Notes under the pieces: model-generated
The model's input: the letters and a program-made list of their open reading frames with translations, nothing else
Database searches by the model: none
Told to the model about the DNA's origin: nothing
Translations under genes and position numbers: made by a program
Assembly: GCA_037134755.1 (NCBI GenBank)
Contig: JBAXLO010000009.1
Coordinates: forward strand, 1 to 43,314
Length of the DNA stretch: 43,314 bases
Direction: 5' to 3'
From: JBAXLO01 sp037134755
Lineage (GTDB): Bacteria; Bacteroidota; Bacteroidia; Bacteroidales; JACABE01
Shown: positions 19,101 through 26,182 of the stretch, piece after piece
Layout of the letters: each line of letters starts with the position of its first letter
How positions within the stretch are numbered: position 1 is the stretch's first letter

Positions 19101-22100
19101 AAGTATAGATTGGGTACTATCACCGCTTGCTCCCTGAAAAGTAATGGTATTTGATGATGAAGCACCTGAAATAGGAACTAAATCTATTTGCTGAGTATAA
19201 GTACCTGTAGCTACATTAAAAATAACAGCACCGCTTACACCCTGATTTATTAATGCTGTATCAGCAGCTCCAAATGTCTTATAATTACCACTACCAGTTG
19301 GAAGGCTTCCATTAATAGTATAAGTGCCGTTTAAAGGTGATAAAGTTGTTGTATTATTTAGAAGAGTAGTAGTATTATACATGGGAGGAGTGCCTGTACA
19401 GGAGGAATTAGCTGCATATATATAATAATAATACTGTGTGTTTGAACTCAAACCAACGTCATTAAATGTAGTTCCTGTCTGATATGCTACAAAAGTACTT
19501 GTTCCTAAAGGAGTGCCACTTGAATAGGTAGTTCCATTTGCAGGTGCTGATGGAGCAGTACCCGTAGTATTTCTAACTATAAGGTAATGGTCAGCAGTTG
19601 CCGAAGCAGTAAAAGAGCCGGAAATAGAAGTGCTGCCTAGAGTTAAAGTTAAAACTGTTGGTGGAGCTGTAGGAGTAGTACATGGTGTACTTACTGTAGC
19701 AATAACAGGTGAACGTGGGCTGGCGCAAGATGATGTAGTAATGTTCCAATTATAAAACCAATAATAAGATGTAGTTGTAGCACTTCCAGTCCAACCATTT
19801 GTAACACTCCCAACAGTACTCAATGCATAAGGGAATCCCCCTAAAGCTGATTCTCTGACCAATGTCGCTGTCATTGTAGTTATAATTAAACGATATCCTG
19901 TACCTACCGCAACAGACCAACCACCTAATGTAGCAGTATATTGAGTTGGAGTTGTAGTAGTACCTATAGGAACAGTAAAGGTACTTGAAGTGTTTAAAAC
20001 AGTTCCTGAGCTGTTTTGTAGTTGTATGATCATTGTACCGGCTGCACCTACACTATAAACTTTAACTGAATTTAATGTAAATGCAGATGTGGCAGTAAAA
20101 ACCAGACCATAATTAGTAAGCGATGTACCTGTTGTTGCAGTTGTAGATAAACGAGCTCCGTTAGAAGTGCTACCCGCTGTTTCAGCATCCACATAATAGG
20201 TAGTTGTTGAACTAATTGATGGTGTAGTAAAAGGTGAGCCTGTACCGATAGAAGTACCTCCAGTTGAAGCAGAATACCATGTTATTGTTCCTGATGAAGC
20301 AGTAGCTGCAAGAGAAACAGTTCCGGTACCGGATCTAGAGCCTGGAGTAGTAGCAGTAATATTATTAGTAAAAGTAACTGATGTAGTAGATGAATTAGCA
20401 GATGAACATCCTCCACTTGTAACAACAGCCATATAATAGGTTGTTGCCGTTAGCGGATTAGGTGTTGTATAGGTGGCTGTGGTGCCTCCACTTCCTCCTG
20501 TTACAGCAGTCCATCCTGTACTTCCATCAGGAGATTGTTGCCATTGTATAGTACCTGTATAAGCACTTACTGTAATTGTAGTTCCAACACCGTAGCATAT
20601 AGTAGATGCGGCAGCAGAAGCTGTGCCACCTACTGAAGTAGGACTTACGATATACGAACCTGAAACATTAGATGTGAGTGTTGCTCCATTATTAGTAACA
20701 ACACAATAATAATATAATGTACTTGCTACTGATGTTACCGGTGTGTAAGTATTTGTTTGTGCTCCATTGCCTGAACCAAGCGAAGTGCCTCCGCTATTAG
20801 TACTAGTTGTATTACTATACCATTGATAAGATGTTGCAGGTGATGCTGTAACTGACAAAGCTGTTGGTGTAGCATTCAAACAAAGTGCTTGTGGTGTTGT
20901 GGAAGGTTGTACTGAAATTACCGGAGGTATAAGAGTAGTTGTGTTATTTGTAAGAACTGTAGTAGTATAATACTTGGGAACTGTGCCTGAACAGACAGAA
21001 TTAGCTGCATATATATAATAATAATATTGTGTGTTTGAACTCAAACCAACATCATTAAATGTTAAACCTGCCTGAAATGCAACAAAAGTACTAGTGCCTA
21101 AAGGAGTGCCGCTTGAATAGGTAGTTCCATCAACAGGCAATGAAGGAGCAGTACCTGTAGTATTCCTCACTATTAGATAACTGTCAGCAGTTGTCGAAGC
21201 TGTAAAAGAGCCTGAAATAGATGTGCCGTTGGGAGTTAAATTTAAAACTGTTGGTGGTGCAGTGGGCGTAGCACATGGTTGAGTTATCACTACCCCTGCA
21301 ACAGCAAATACATTAAGGACGGTACCGGTTGTCAAATCTGCAAAGTTAATTGAAGAAATTGCTTTTGACTGATTAATCCCACTTAAAGTCATTTCGCAAA
21401 AATATTCACATATACCGGTCGAACATGATATAGATGAACTTCGTAAAGTTCTATACATACTGGCACTATAGCCACCACTAGTGTTTTGAGTACACCAGTT
21501 AGGAATTGCAACACTTGAAAAGGCCTGATTTGTACCATCAGAATAATTAACAGTAATAGTAGCAGTTTGAGTCCCATTACCACCCATAGCAAGAAAATAG
21601 ATAGTGGAAGCATGTACCTGAGTTGTTAATGTTAAAGTAGCATTACTGTTATATGGGACTCGTAATGAATTACTCCCACTTGCAGACTGCAAAGTATAAG
21701 TAAGCCCTGAGCCATTGGTTATCGCTAAACTGGTGCTATATACACCGGTAGTATTACAAACTGAACCACTAGCTGAAGTAAAGGTATTATCAACCAAAAC
21801 ATAGCTTTGACCATCAACATCGTTTGTTGTAGAAGATGTTGAAGTATAAGCACCATTAGCAACTACATCAGCATTAAATCCTGTGCAAGGAATGTTTTGC
21901 AATTGACCAGGACTAAAAGCTAAAGTTTGTGCCGTTCCACTACCGCAAACATTTGATGGTGTAACTGATATTATTCCACCCCCACTTCCAACTGTAACTG
22001 TTACTGAATTTGTAGTTCCTCCTGCTGTCTGAGTCCATCCAGTAGGGAATGTCCATGCATAAGTTGTTCCGGTAACATTTGTTACAGAATATGTTTGTGA

Positions 22101-23030
22101 AGAACCGACATTTGGTGCTGCTGATCCTGTAATTGCACTTGGTTGTGCAGGTACTGCAGTGGTTATTACTGCGCTTCCTGTCATAGTTGTTGCGCAATAA
22201 CCTCCTGTAGTAGTAGTTTGAACCGTATAAGTGCCGGCTGTACTCTGAGTTCCAAATGAAATAGCTGTGCCTGTTGTCCCAGCAACTGGTGAACCCACAG
22301 CAGTGGCACCATTGTATAATTGATAAGATACTCCTGTTTGCGAATTACTCAATCCAATAGGACTACTGCTAGTACATCCACCTCCGGTAACTGTATATAA
22401 TGTAGGAGTAGTGCATGCTGCTGTTGTTGTCCCCGATATAACAACATTTTTATTATAAAAATAATATGTTGTTCCAATATCAAAATATCCATATATTCTA
22501 ACTGTAAGTGTACTACCATTTGGTACAGTAATACTTGGAGTATAAGAAATACTTGTAGCAGTAGTAGCATTTAACGTTGTCTGAGTGCCAAGTACAGTTG
22601 ATGTTGTAAAACCATTTAAGGAATAATAACCAATAGCATACATAGAATAAGCAGAATTGTTATATCCGGTTAATGAAATAGATGTTACTGATAGGTTATA
22701 ACCACTTGCCGGAGAAATGGTATATTGATAATAACAATTGGCATCATAAGTACTTGCTGTTGTCCAACCGCTGGCATACATGCCGTTAGTGGCATCATAA
22801 GCCACAGTACCGATTGATGAGCCTTTGGTTATTGCTGTGGTTGTAACGTTTCCAACTGTTGCAGCAGTATTATTCGATGTTAAAGCCCAGGTTGCACTTG
22901 CTGTTTGTGTTTTTCCATTACTTGCAAAAGCAAGCATTAATACAAACATTAATGCAGGTATTAAGCCGCTAATGTTTTTTATTCTCTTTAAAGAGAAAAT
23001 ATGAATTGAGAGTAAGTTTGTTTTTTTCAT
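13161..23030 (-). CDS. Giant secreted surface protein A (3289 aa), Ig/Fn3-like modules, beta-helix, dockerin-like C-terminus
   Basis: The start MKKTNLLSIHIFSLKRIKNI is followed by a hydrophobic signal segment ending near residue 42. The rest is Thr/Ser/Gly-rich and modular. It has Ig-like repeats of about 100 residues with ICYGxGTTITxSxYTGTIQWQ and YYMAVVTS..C signatures, and Fn3-like units with YYYYIYAANSxC. A right-handed beta-helix-like stretch lies at about residues 1235-1690 (TINGSLPTGSGNYKTF...IGADEF), and a jelly-roll 'choice-of-anchor' unit at about 2655-2810 (EGFESGLPSTWTFINAG). The last 214 residues are the module shared with B and C (IKHRNSIETWS). It includes two dockerin-like loops, DVNQNGNLESSD (3220-3231) and DIDGNGNLDSQD (3254-3265), and ends SYLKKK. 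There is no T9SS type A or B tail. From about residue 1790 on it is collinear with protein B. It is probably an adhesin or matrix protein; no catalytic site is recognised. Confidence 0.9.
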   Translation of the reverse strand: MKKTNLLSIHIFSLKRIKNISGLIPALMFVLMLAFASNGKTQTASATWALTSNNTAATVGNVTTTAITKGSSIGTVAYDATNGMYASGWTTASTYDANCYYQYTISPASGYNLSVTSISLTGYNNSAYSMYAIGYYSLNGFTTSTVLGTQTTLNATTATSISYTPSITVPNGSTLTVRIYGYFDIGTTYYFYNKNVVISGTTTAACTTPTLYTVTGGGCTSSSPIGLSNSQTGVSYQLYNGATAVGSPVAGTTGTAISFGTQSTAGTYTVQTTTTGGYCATTMTGSAVITTAVPAQPSAITGSAAPNVGSSQTYSVTNVTGTTYAWTFPTGWTQTAGGTTNSVTVTVGSGGGIISVTPSNVCGSGTAQTLAFSPGQLQNIPCTGFNADVVANGAYTSTSSTTNDVDGQSYVLVDNTFTSASGSVCNTTGVYSTSLAITNGSGLTYTLQSASGSNSLRVPYNSNATLTLTTQVHASTIYFLAMGGNGTQTATITVNYSDGTNQAFSSVAIPNWCTQNTSGGYSASMYRTLRSSSISCSTGICEYFCEMTLSGINQSKAISSINFADLTTGTVLNVFAVAGVVITQPCATPTAPPTVLNLTPNGTSISGSFTASTTADSYLIVRNTTGTAPSLPVDGTTYSSGTPLGTSTFVAFQAGLTFNDVGLSSNTQYYYYIYAANSVCSGTVPKYYTTTVLTNNTTTLIPPVISVQPSTTPQALCLNATPTALSVTASPATSYQWYSNTTSTNSGGTSLGSGNGAQTNTYTPVTSVASTLYYYCVVTNNGATLTSNVSGSYIVSPTSVGGTASAAASTICYGVGTTITVSAYTGTIQWQQSPDGSTGWTAVTGGSGGTTATYTTPNPLTATTYYMAVVTSGGCSSANSSTTSVTFTNNITATTPGSRSGTGTVSLAATASSGTITWYSASTGGTSIGTGSPFTTPSISSTTTYYVDAETAGSTSNGARLSTTATTGTSLTNYGLVFTATSAFTLNSVKVYSVGAAGTMIIQLQNSSGTVLNTSSTFTVPIGTTTTPTQYTATLGGWSVAVGTGYRLIITTMTATLVRESALGGFPYALSTVGSVTNGWTGSATTTSYYWFYNWNITTSSCASPRSPVIATVSTPCTTPTAPPTVLTLTLGSTSISGSFTASATADHYLIVRNTTGTAPSAPANGTTYSSGTPLGTSTFVAYQTGTTFNDVGLSSNTQYYYYIYAANSSCTGTPPMYNTTTLLNNTTTLSPLNGTYTINGSLPTGSGNYKTFGAADTALINQGVSGAVIFNVATGTYTQQIDLVPISGASSSNTITFQGASGDSTQSILTYANSTTSANYVVRFNGAQYITFKSMTISATNATYANAIVFTNSTNNVNVLNCIINGKNAGTDATPFPLAAIVTITGYSYTNITLDHNVINNGSYSLYFYPSTASTNNTGITITNNTFNGGTSGVAKCVQLGDLAAFNFGYNTITVPSGSTATCLWIDYLSGLWKIHDNTIKNLGTGMAFSAYYSCAGVGTGSEALVYNNYFYSAGSTAWGTDLCGQSYVKYVFNTFVSSAGSAYGTFHFGSYYGTWSNDIFNDNIVYNTGNGPAVNIAGTNGSYTAPVNLTMDYNDLYSTYTTLLSYTPTTTASTYATISLWKASGYGYDAHSISANPNFTTTGDPHITNTALNVGTSVSNVTLDIYGQTRSLTTPTIGADEFLNPVITTSGNALAVCSISSPQTTTLVYTATVNNPISYSIAWNAAAHTAGLSDQSLTTFAFLSGGGTMTGINIPASLPAATYNGTLTVTNAIGFSSTHAISVVVNALPTVTFTTQSGANTCISTNAIYTTQTGMTNYVWGYSGVSGIDYNIISGGTSTSNTVTLQYLTNISNTVTINYTNSNGCRAATLTSSNATTVIFPTSFDFTGGTITPSANPACVNTTLSYSSPSSSIYWETALNGTATTASTTASYPVTTSGIYYAREFNGACWSTNTVASDPIIINQLPTIGAISGGSAGVCLNGTTPAFTDATAGGIWSITPGTGTATIIQDGIVTGNTLGTVTVVYTYNDGNCSNTASTPLTVNAPPSGGTAIATASGFCGGTGTTVTLTGATGSIQWQQSTDSLNWVNVVGGNGATTTTYSTPALNITTYYMAVSTSAGCLPVYSTVATVKINPLPSPVTVASPGTYCSYTTLQAGGGTGGTIYWESTLATGTLTTTPSSSQIITQSGTYYFRAQSAAGCWGTPSSAAIIINTPTVGGTANATATNLCYGLGTTITLSGYTGTIQWQQSADGSTGWTNVIGGSGANTATYSTPIPLPATTFYMAVVSNSGCTSANSNTVEVTFTNNITSASSTTRCGTGVDTLKASASSGTIKWYADSLTNTSIGTGSTFITPVISSTTKYFVDAETGNFTTFNVGLANDLSTNLSSLGAYGMYFSTTSAATINSVDIYPSTAGTLTISLKNASGTVVDTRAFTIVSGDISTTVKKALTLGFSVPAGSTGWQLYYDIAIYRGSVGTYTYPSTSNGFSITGNTLDGNNITSGSRYYFYNWSVTTGTTCSSPRTPVIATISPAPALTITGNQNVCQNAIASLSVTSTLTDYNSYIWSPTTSIYTDSSATIPYTGTNASTVYVKSATTGVTTYTCNASNAALCANIATSTVTVNPIPTSVTATASSSTICQGSSINLTSSATSNVSNVLNFTEGFESGLPSTWTFINAGSGNSWSTATTYPHTGTNAMTYVYNTYAANAWGITSGLSLTAGTQYTISFWYRVYSASYPEKLKITVGTAATVAGQTSTLWDCNGGASLTNTTYAQGTATFTPTTSGTYYFGFNCYSAATMWNLYVDDVSITGGTAVPPTYAWTSTPVGFTSSIQNPTGVTPNVNTQYTVTATNTYGCKASNNTTVIVNNSEGGTATATTPILCYGSNTTIALTAYNGTIQWQQSQDGSTAWANVTGGSGETTATYTTPNLTATTYYRAVVTSGACTPAYSSIATVTYATPTAQPTDILLAPGTTTINGSFTPSISADHYLIIKSTLNTLSATPFNGTTYNANDPFGGGTVLAYQTGTTISDAGLLWNTPYYYYVFAANSTLCSGSPVYLTTLPLTGNATTLPPPVTNKTLKVIAMLQEYYNTSTGLMNQTLGINWDSGDLFKNFSGTTVDTLMVLIRKTNITADVVSSFSIDTVFYGVNLNNNGLITISLSAGITGYHYIEIKHRNSIETWSDSVDFSSDTVKYDFYNYISQFAFDNGMLQDGTHAWIWGGDVNQNGNLESSDATIIYVAANSDDPTVNNGYVICDIDGNGNLDSQDYGLAYNNANLGANIINPFSYLKKK
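13227..13588 (-). repeat. 362-bp segment identical to B (26249-26610)
   Basis: Aligning the 3' ends of genes A and B at an offset of 13022, every base from 13227 to 13588 matches 26249-26610. Mismatches bound it on both sides (C/A at 13226 and A/G at 13589). The segment encodes the IKHRNSIETWS region and both dockerin-like loops. Confidence 0.9.
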
Positions 23031-23112
23031 ATTAAGCGAATTTAATTTATTTATTAATTGTTATTGTTATGATTTCTTTATAATATAATTTTTTAGAATA
23101 TAAGTAATTAAA

Positions 23113-23143
23113 GCCCTGCAAATCTATCTTAGAATTACAGGGC
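23113..23143 (-). terminator. Hairpin downstream of the kinase-regulator operon
   Basis: GCCCTG and CAGGGC pair across a 19-base interior that can extend the stem (ATTCTA with TAGATT). On the minus strand TTTAATTA follows. It lies about 160 bp past the response regulator stop and 83 bp before gene A, so it may end the operon or sit in the 5' leader of A. Confidence 0.55.
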
Positions 23144-23302
23144 GTTTAATTAAACTTACTTTCTATGAAAAATACAAAATAACAGTAAATTAAACATTAA
23201 GTCAATGAGTAATTATACTGTTTTTTATATAAGTAATTTTACGGATAAGAAAAAATTATTTAATGTCAAAAGATATCTATGTTTTATTGTTAGCTTAATT
23301 TC

Positions 23303-23950
23303 TTAAATGTTAATAATACCATGCCTAATGGCATATTTCACTAAATCTGCTATCGAGTTTATTTCTAATTTTTCAAATATATTGTTTTTATGCGACTCAA
23401 CTGTTCGTACAGATATATTTAATCTGTCGGCAATCTCTTTATAACTTAAGCCTTCAGTAAACAATTCTATTATCTGAAGTTCACGTGTCGTGATTTCGTA
23501 ATGTTGGTTAATGGTACGATCTTTTGCTTTTTTATAGTTATCCAGAACTGTTTCTGATATAGCTTTAGCAAGGTATTCGTTGCCGTTATTTACTTCTTTA
23601 ATAGCTTCTATTAACTCTTCTCTTTGAATACTTTTAGATAAATAGCCCAATGCTCCGGCTTTAAAAGAATCAATAATAGATACATCATTAATACTAGCAG
23701 TTAACATTATTACTTTTATGTCAGGGAACTCACGTCTTATTTTTTCTGTTATAGCAATTCCCGACATTTTGGGCAATAAAATATCCATCAAAAGCACATT
23801 CGGCATTTTTAATTTTAATAGATCAAAGAGGTCAGCACCGGTGGCAACTTCTCCAATAACTTCTATATCTGGTAAATTCATTAGCAATATCTTAAGTCCA
23901 TCTCTAACAATATTATGATCGTCAACCAATATCACTTTAATTTTTTTCAT
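23303..23950 (-). CDS. NarL/FixJ-type response regulator
   Basis: This 215-residue two-component DNA-binding regulator has a receiver domain with the acidic pair D10-D11 (VILVDDH), phospho-acceptor D56 (LLMDILLP), T84 and K106 (LGYLSKSI). A LuxR-type helix-turn-helix follows at about residues 150-210 (LTTRELQIIELFTEGLSYKE..VESHKNNIFEKL). All key residues are present, so it should be functional. The start codon (23950-23948) lies inside the last codons of the histidine kinase gene, a 14-base overlap. It is preceded by AAAGGAGG with five bases to the ATG, a canonical Shine-Dalgarno sequence that is rare in Bacteroidota. The partner is the kinase directly upstream. Targets are unknown, but the neighbouring giant genes A and B are the obvious candidates. 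Confidence 0.96.
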   Translation of the reverse strand: MKKIKVILVDDHNIVRDGLKILLMNLPDIEVIGEVATGADLFDLLKLKMPNVLLMDILLPKMSGIAITEKIRREFPDIKVIMLTASINDVSIIDSFKAGALGYLSKSIQREELIEAIKEVNNGNEYLAKAISETVLDNYKKAKDRTINQHYEITTRELQIIELFTEGLSYKEIADRLNISVRTVESHKNNIFEKLEINSIADLVKYAIRHGIINI

Positions 23951-25988
23951 AAAAACCTCCTTTAATTAATGTAAAATAAAATGTACTACCTTTCCCTATT
24001 TCACTCTCAAACCAAATCTCCCCCTCATTCTTTTCTATAAATTCTTTTGATAGTATTAACCCTAATCCACCTCCTTTTTCATAATGAGTTCCTTCAGTAC
24101 TAAAAGTTGCTCCTAAATTAAATAACTTGCCTTTATCTGCCTCATCTATACCCACGCCGGTATCTTTTATGGCAACAATAATTTTATCATTGTCTTCTGT
24201 TGCATTAATGTCAATTTTACCATTAACAGGAGTAAACTTTAACGCATTATCTATCAAATTACGTAATACAGTTTTTATGATACGTTCATCACCAAAAACA
24301 TAAAATTTCTTATTAAGATGCATCTGTAAATCTATTGCTTTTTGTTCAGCTTGAGAGCTGTAAATATTTAAAACAGATTCGATAATAACGTTCAAATTAA
24401 AATCAGTTTTTTCTAATTTAAGATTATCTATTTTCGAATTTAACCAATCGGTAAGATTAATCAGCAATTCATTTACATTTATTATTGATCTTTTTAACGA
24501 TTGTACTGCACTATACTTATGATCATCATTAAGTGTATAATAATTTTCTTCTAAGAAACCACATAATGAAACTAATGAACCAAATGGATTTTTTAGATCA
24601 TGAGTTATGATTGAAAAGAGTCTGTCTTTTGTATTATAAGCTTCTTGAAGTTCATTTTTCTGTATGTTTATAAATTCATTTTTCTGTGTTAGGACTTTAT
24701 TAGCTCGATGTTTTAGCCAGTAACGATAAAAAATAAAAATAACTAAAAGAGTAATTATAATTGATATGTAAATAAAAGTGTTACGCAAGTATATTTGTTT
24801 ATGAATAGCTAATTGTTGTATTTCTGTTTTCTGACGAAGTATTTCATTTTCATTGTCTTTTTCCTGTATGTCAAATTTAACTTGCAATTCAGCTATTTTA
24901 TCGCTGCTTTCTTTAGTGTAAATACTGTCAGTAATATCTTTAAATTGTTTGTAATACATCAATGCATTTTGAAAATCTTTTGTTTCAGAATAATATTTAG
25001 AAAATGATTCATATATATCTTTTAAAGTCTCTTTATTCTCAACTACAGTAGCAATTTTTTCTGCATTGTCCAGATATTCTTTAGCTTTAATGTAATTCTT
25101 TTTATAAATATATATATCACCTATATTAAATAAAATATGAGATTCTAAAAATTTATCTTCAAAACTTTTAGAAATTAAATAAGCATCCCCGAAATATTTC
25201 AAAGCCATATTCATATTATCAAGTTTTTTAAATGTTTCTCCTATATCGGATGTTACATAAGCAGAAAATTCCTTATTCTTTGTTTTCTTTAACATTTCTA
25301 AAGCTCTCAAATTATATTTTAAGGATAGATTATACTTCTGCAAAATAGTATATAAATTAGATATTTTATTTAACGAACTGGCAATATAATAAGTATCTTT
25401 CAGCTTAGATGCTATTTCCAATACTTTTTCAAAATTACTCAAAGCTGACTTGTATTCTTTTAAAGCTGTATAAACAAGACCAACATTAGTTAACGAGCTG
25501 CATATTTTTATAGTGTCTTTCAGTTCATTACTTATTAATAAGGATTGCTGAAAATAATAAAGTGCTTTGTCATAATTACATGTTTGACCATATACGGTGC
25601 CAATATTCACAATTGTATTAACAAGTCTTGGTTTGTTATTAACTTTTTTATAACCTTCATATGCTTGTTGATAATATTTTAAAGCAATTTTATGTTTATG
25701 AGATATAGAATAAGCAACACCTAATGTAAATAAGAAATCATTCTTTTTATACGTTCCATGATTATCATCAATTAAAGAAAGACCATAATTAGCATACTTA
25801 ATTGACGAATCGGTTGATTTATCAAAATAGGAAGTATCTATCTGATAGCAGATCTCAATTTTATTATTAATATTAGTGCTGATTTTTAATTGATACTTAA
25901 GGCTGTCAATCTTTGGTTGAGCCAAAATAAAGCCGGAAAGAAAAACCAATACAACAATAAAAGAAATTCTTTTTATAATATTATGCAT
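23937..25988 (-). CDS. TPR-containing sensor histidine kinase
   Basis: This 683-residue membrane sensor has a signal peptide or first membrane anchor (residues 1-23, IVVLVFLSGFILAQ). About seven tetratricopeptide repeats follow at roughly residues 60-340 (for example ALKYYQQAYEGYKKV, ALYYFQQSLLISNEL), then a short coiled stretch, a transmembrane helix at about 401-425 (FIYISIIITLLVIFIFY), a HisKA dimerisation domain with the phospho-accepting His463 (SIITHDLKNPFGSL), and a HATPase domain with the N box (LRNLIDNALKF), G1 (DTGVGID) and G2 (GGGLGLILSKEF). The periplasmic TPR region is typical of Bacteroidota hybrid-free sensors. The kinase domain is of the HisKA class, although its partner is NarL-type, which more often pairs with HisKA_3 kinases. 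Confidence 0.96.
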   Translation of the reverse strand: MHNIIKRISFIVVLVFLSGFILAQPKIDSLKYQLKISTNINNKIEICYQIDTSYFDKSTDSSIKYANYGLSLIDDNHGTYKKNDFLFTLGVAYSISHKHKIALKYYQQAYEGYKKVNNKPRLVNTIVNIGTVYGQTCNYDKALYYFQQSLLISNELKDTIKICSSLTNVGLVYTALKEYKSALSNFEKVLEIASKLKDTYYIASSLNKISNLYTILQKYNLSLKYNLRALEMLKKTKNKEFSAYVTSDIGETFKKLDNMNMALKYFGDAYLISKSFEDKFLESHILFNIGDIYIYKKNYIKAKEYLDNAEKIATVVENKETLKDIYESFSKYYSETKDFQNALMYYKQFKDITDSIYTKESSDKIAELQVKFDIQEKDNENEILRQKTEIQQLAIHKQIYLRNTFIYISIIITLLVIFIFYRYWLKHRANKVLTQKNEFINIQKNELQEAYNTKDRLFSIITHDLKNPFGSLVSLCGFLEENYYTLNDDHKYSAVQSLKRSIINVNELLINLTDWLNSKIDNLKLEKTDFNLNVIIESVLNIYSSQAEQKAIDLQMHLNKKFYVFGDERIIKTVLRNLIDNALKFTPVNGKIDINATEDNDKIIVAIKDTGVGIDEADKGKLFNLGATFSTEGTHYEKGGGLGLILSKEFIEKNEGEIWFESEIGKGSTFYFTLIKGGFYEKN

Positions 25989-26068
25989 GATATTATTGTT
26001 ATGTAAAACTTAATAAGCCAAATAAATAACATTAATGCTATAAATATCTTTCATGTTAAACTTAAGTG

Positions 26069-26076
26069 CAAATGTA
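26069..26076 (-). promoter_or_regulatory. Probable -7 box of the histidine kinase-regulator operon
   Basis: On the minus strand TACATTTG fits TAnnTTTG about 80 bp before the kinase ATG. A matching TTG element at the expected distance is not evident. Confidence 0.4.
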
Positions 26077-26107
26077 CAGAATAAGTTTTGAATATAATGA
26101 AATAAAA

Positions 26108-26143
26108 AAATAGCCTTCATCAAATGAAAGATGAAGGCTATTT
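26108..26143 (-). terminator. Rho-independent terminator of gene B
   Basis: AAATAGCCTTCATC and GATGAAGGCTATTT form a perfect 14-bp stem with an 8-base loop, 40 bp past the stop of gene B. On the minus strand the stem continues into a run of seven T. It separates B from the kinase operon. Confidence 0.9.
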
Positions 26144-26182
26144 AGCAATAATATTTAAAGATTAAGGATAAAACGTATTATG

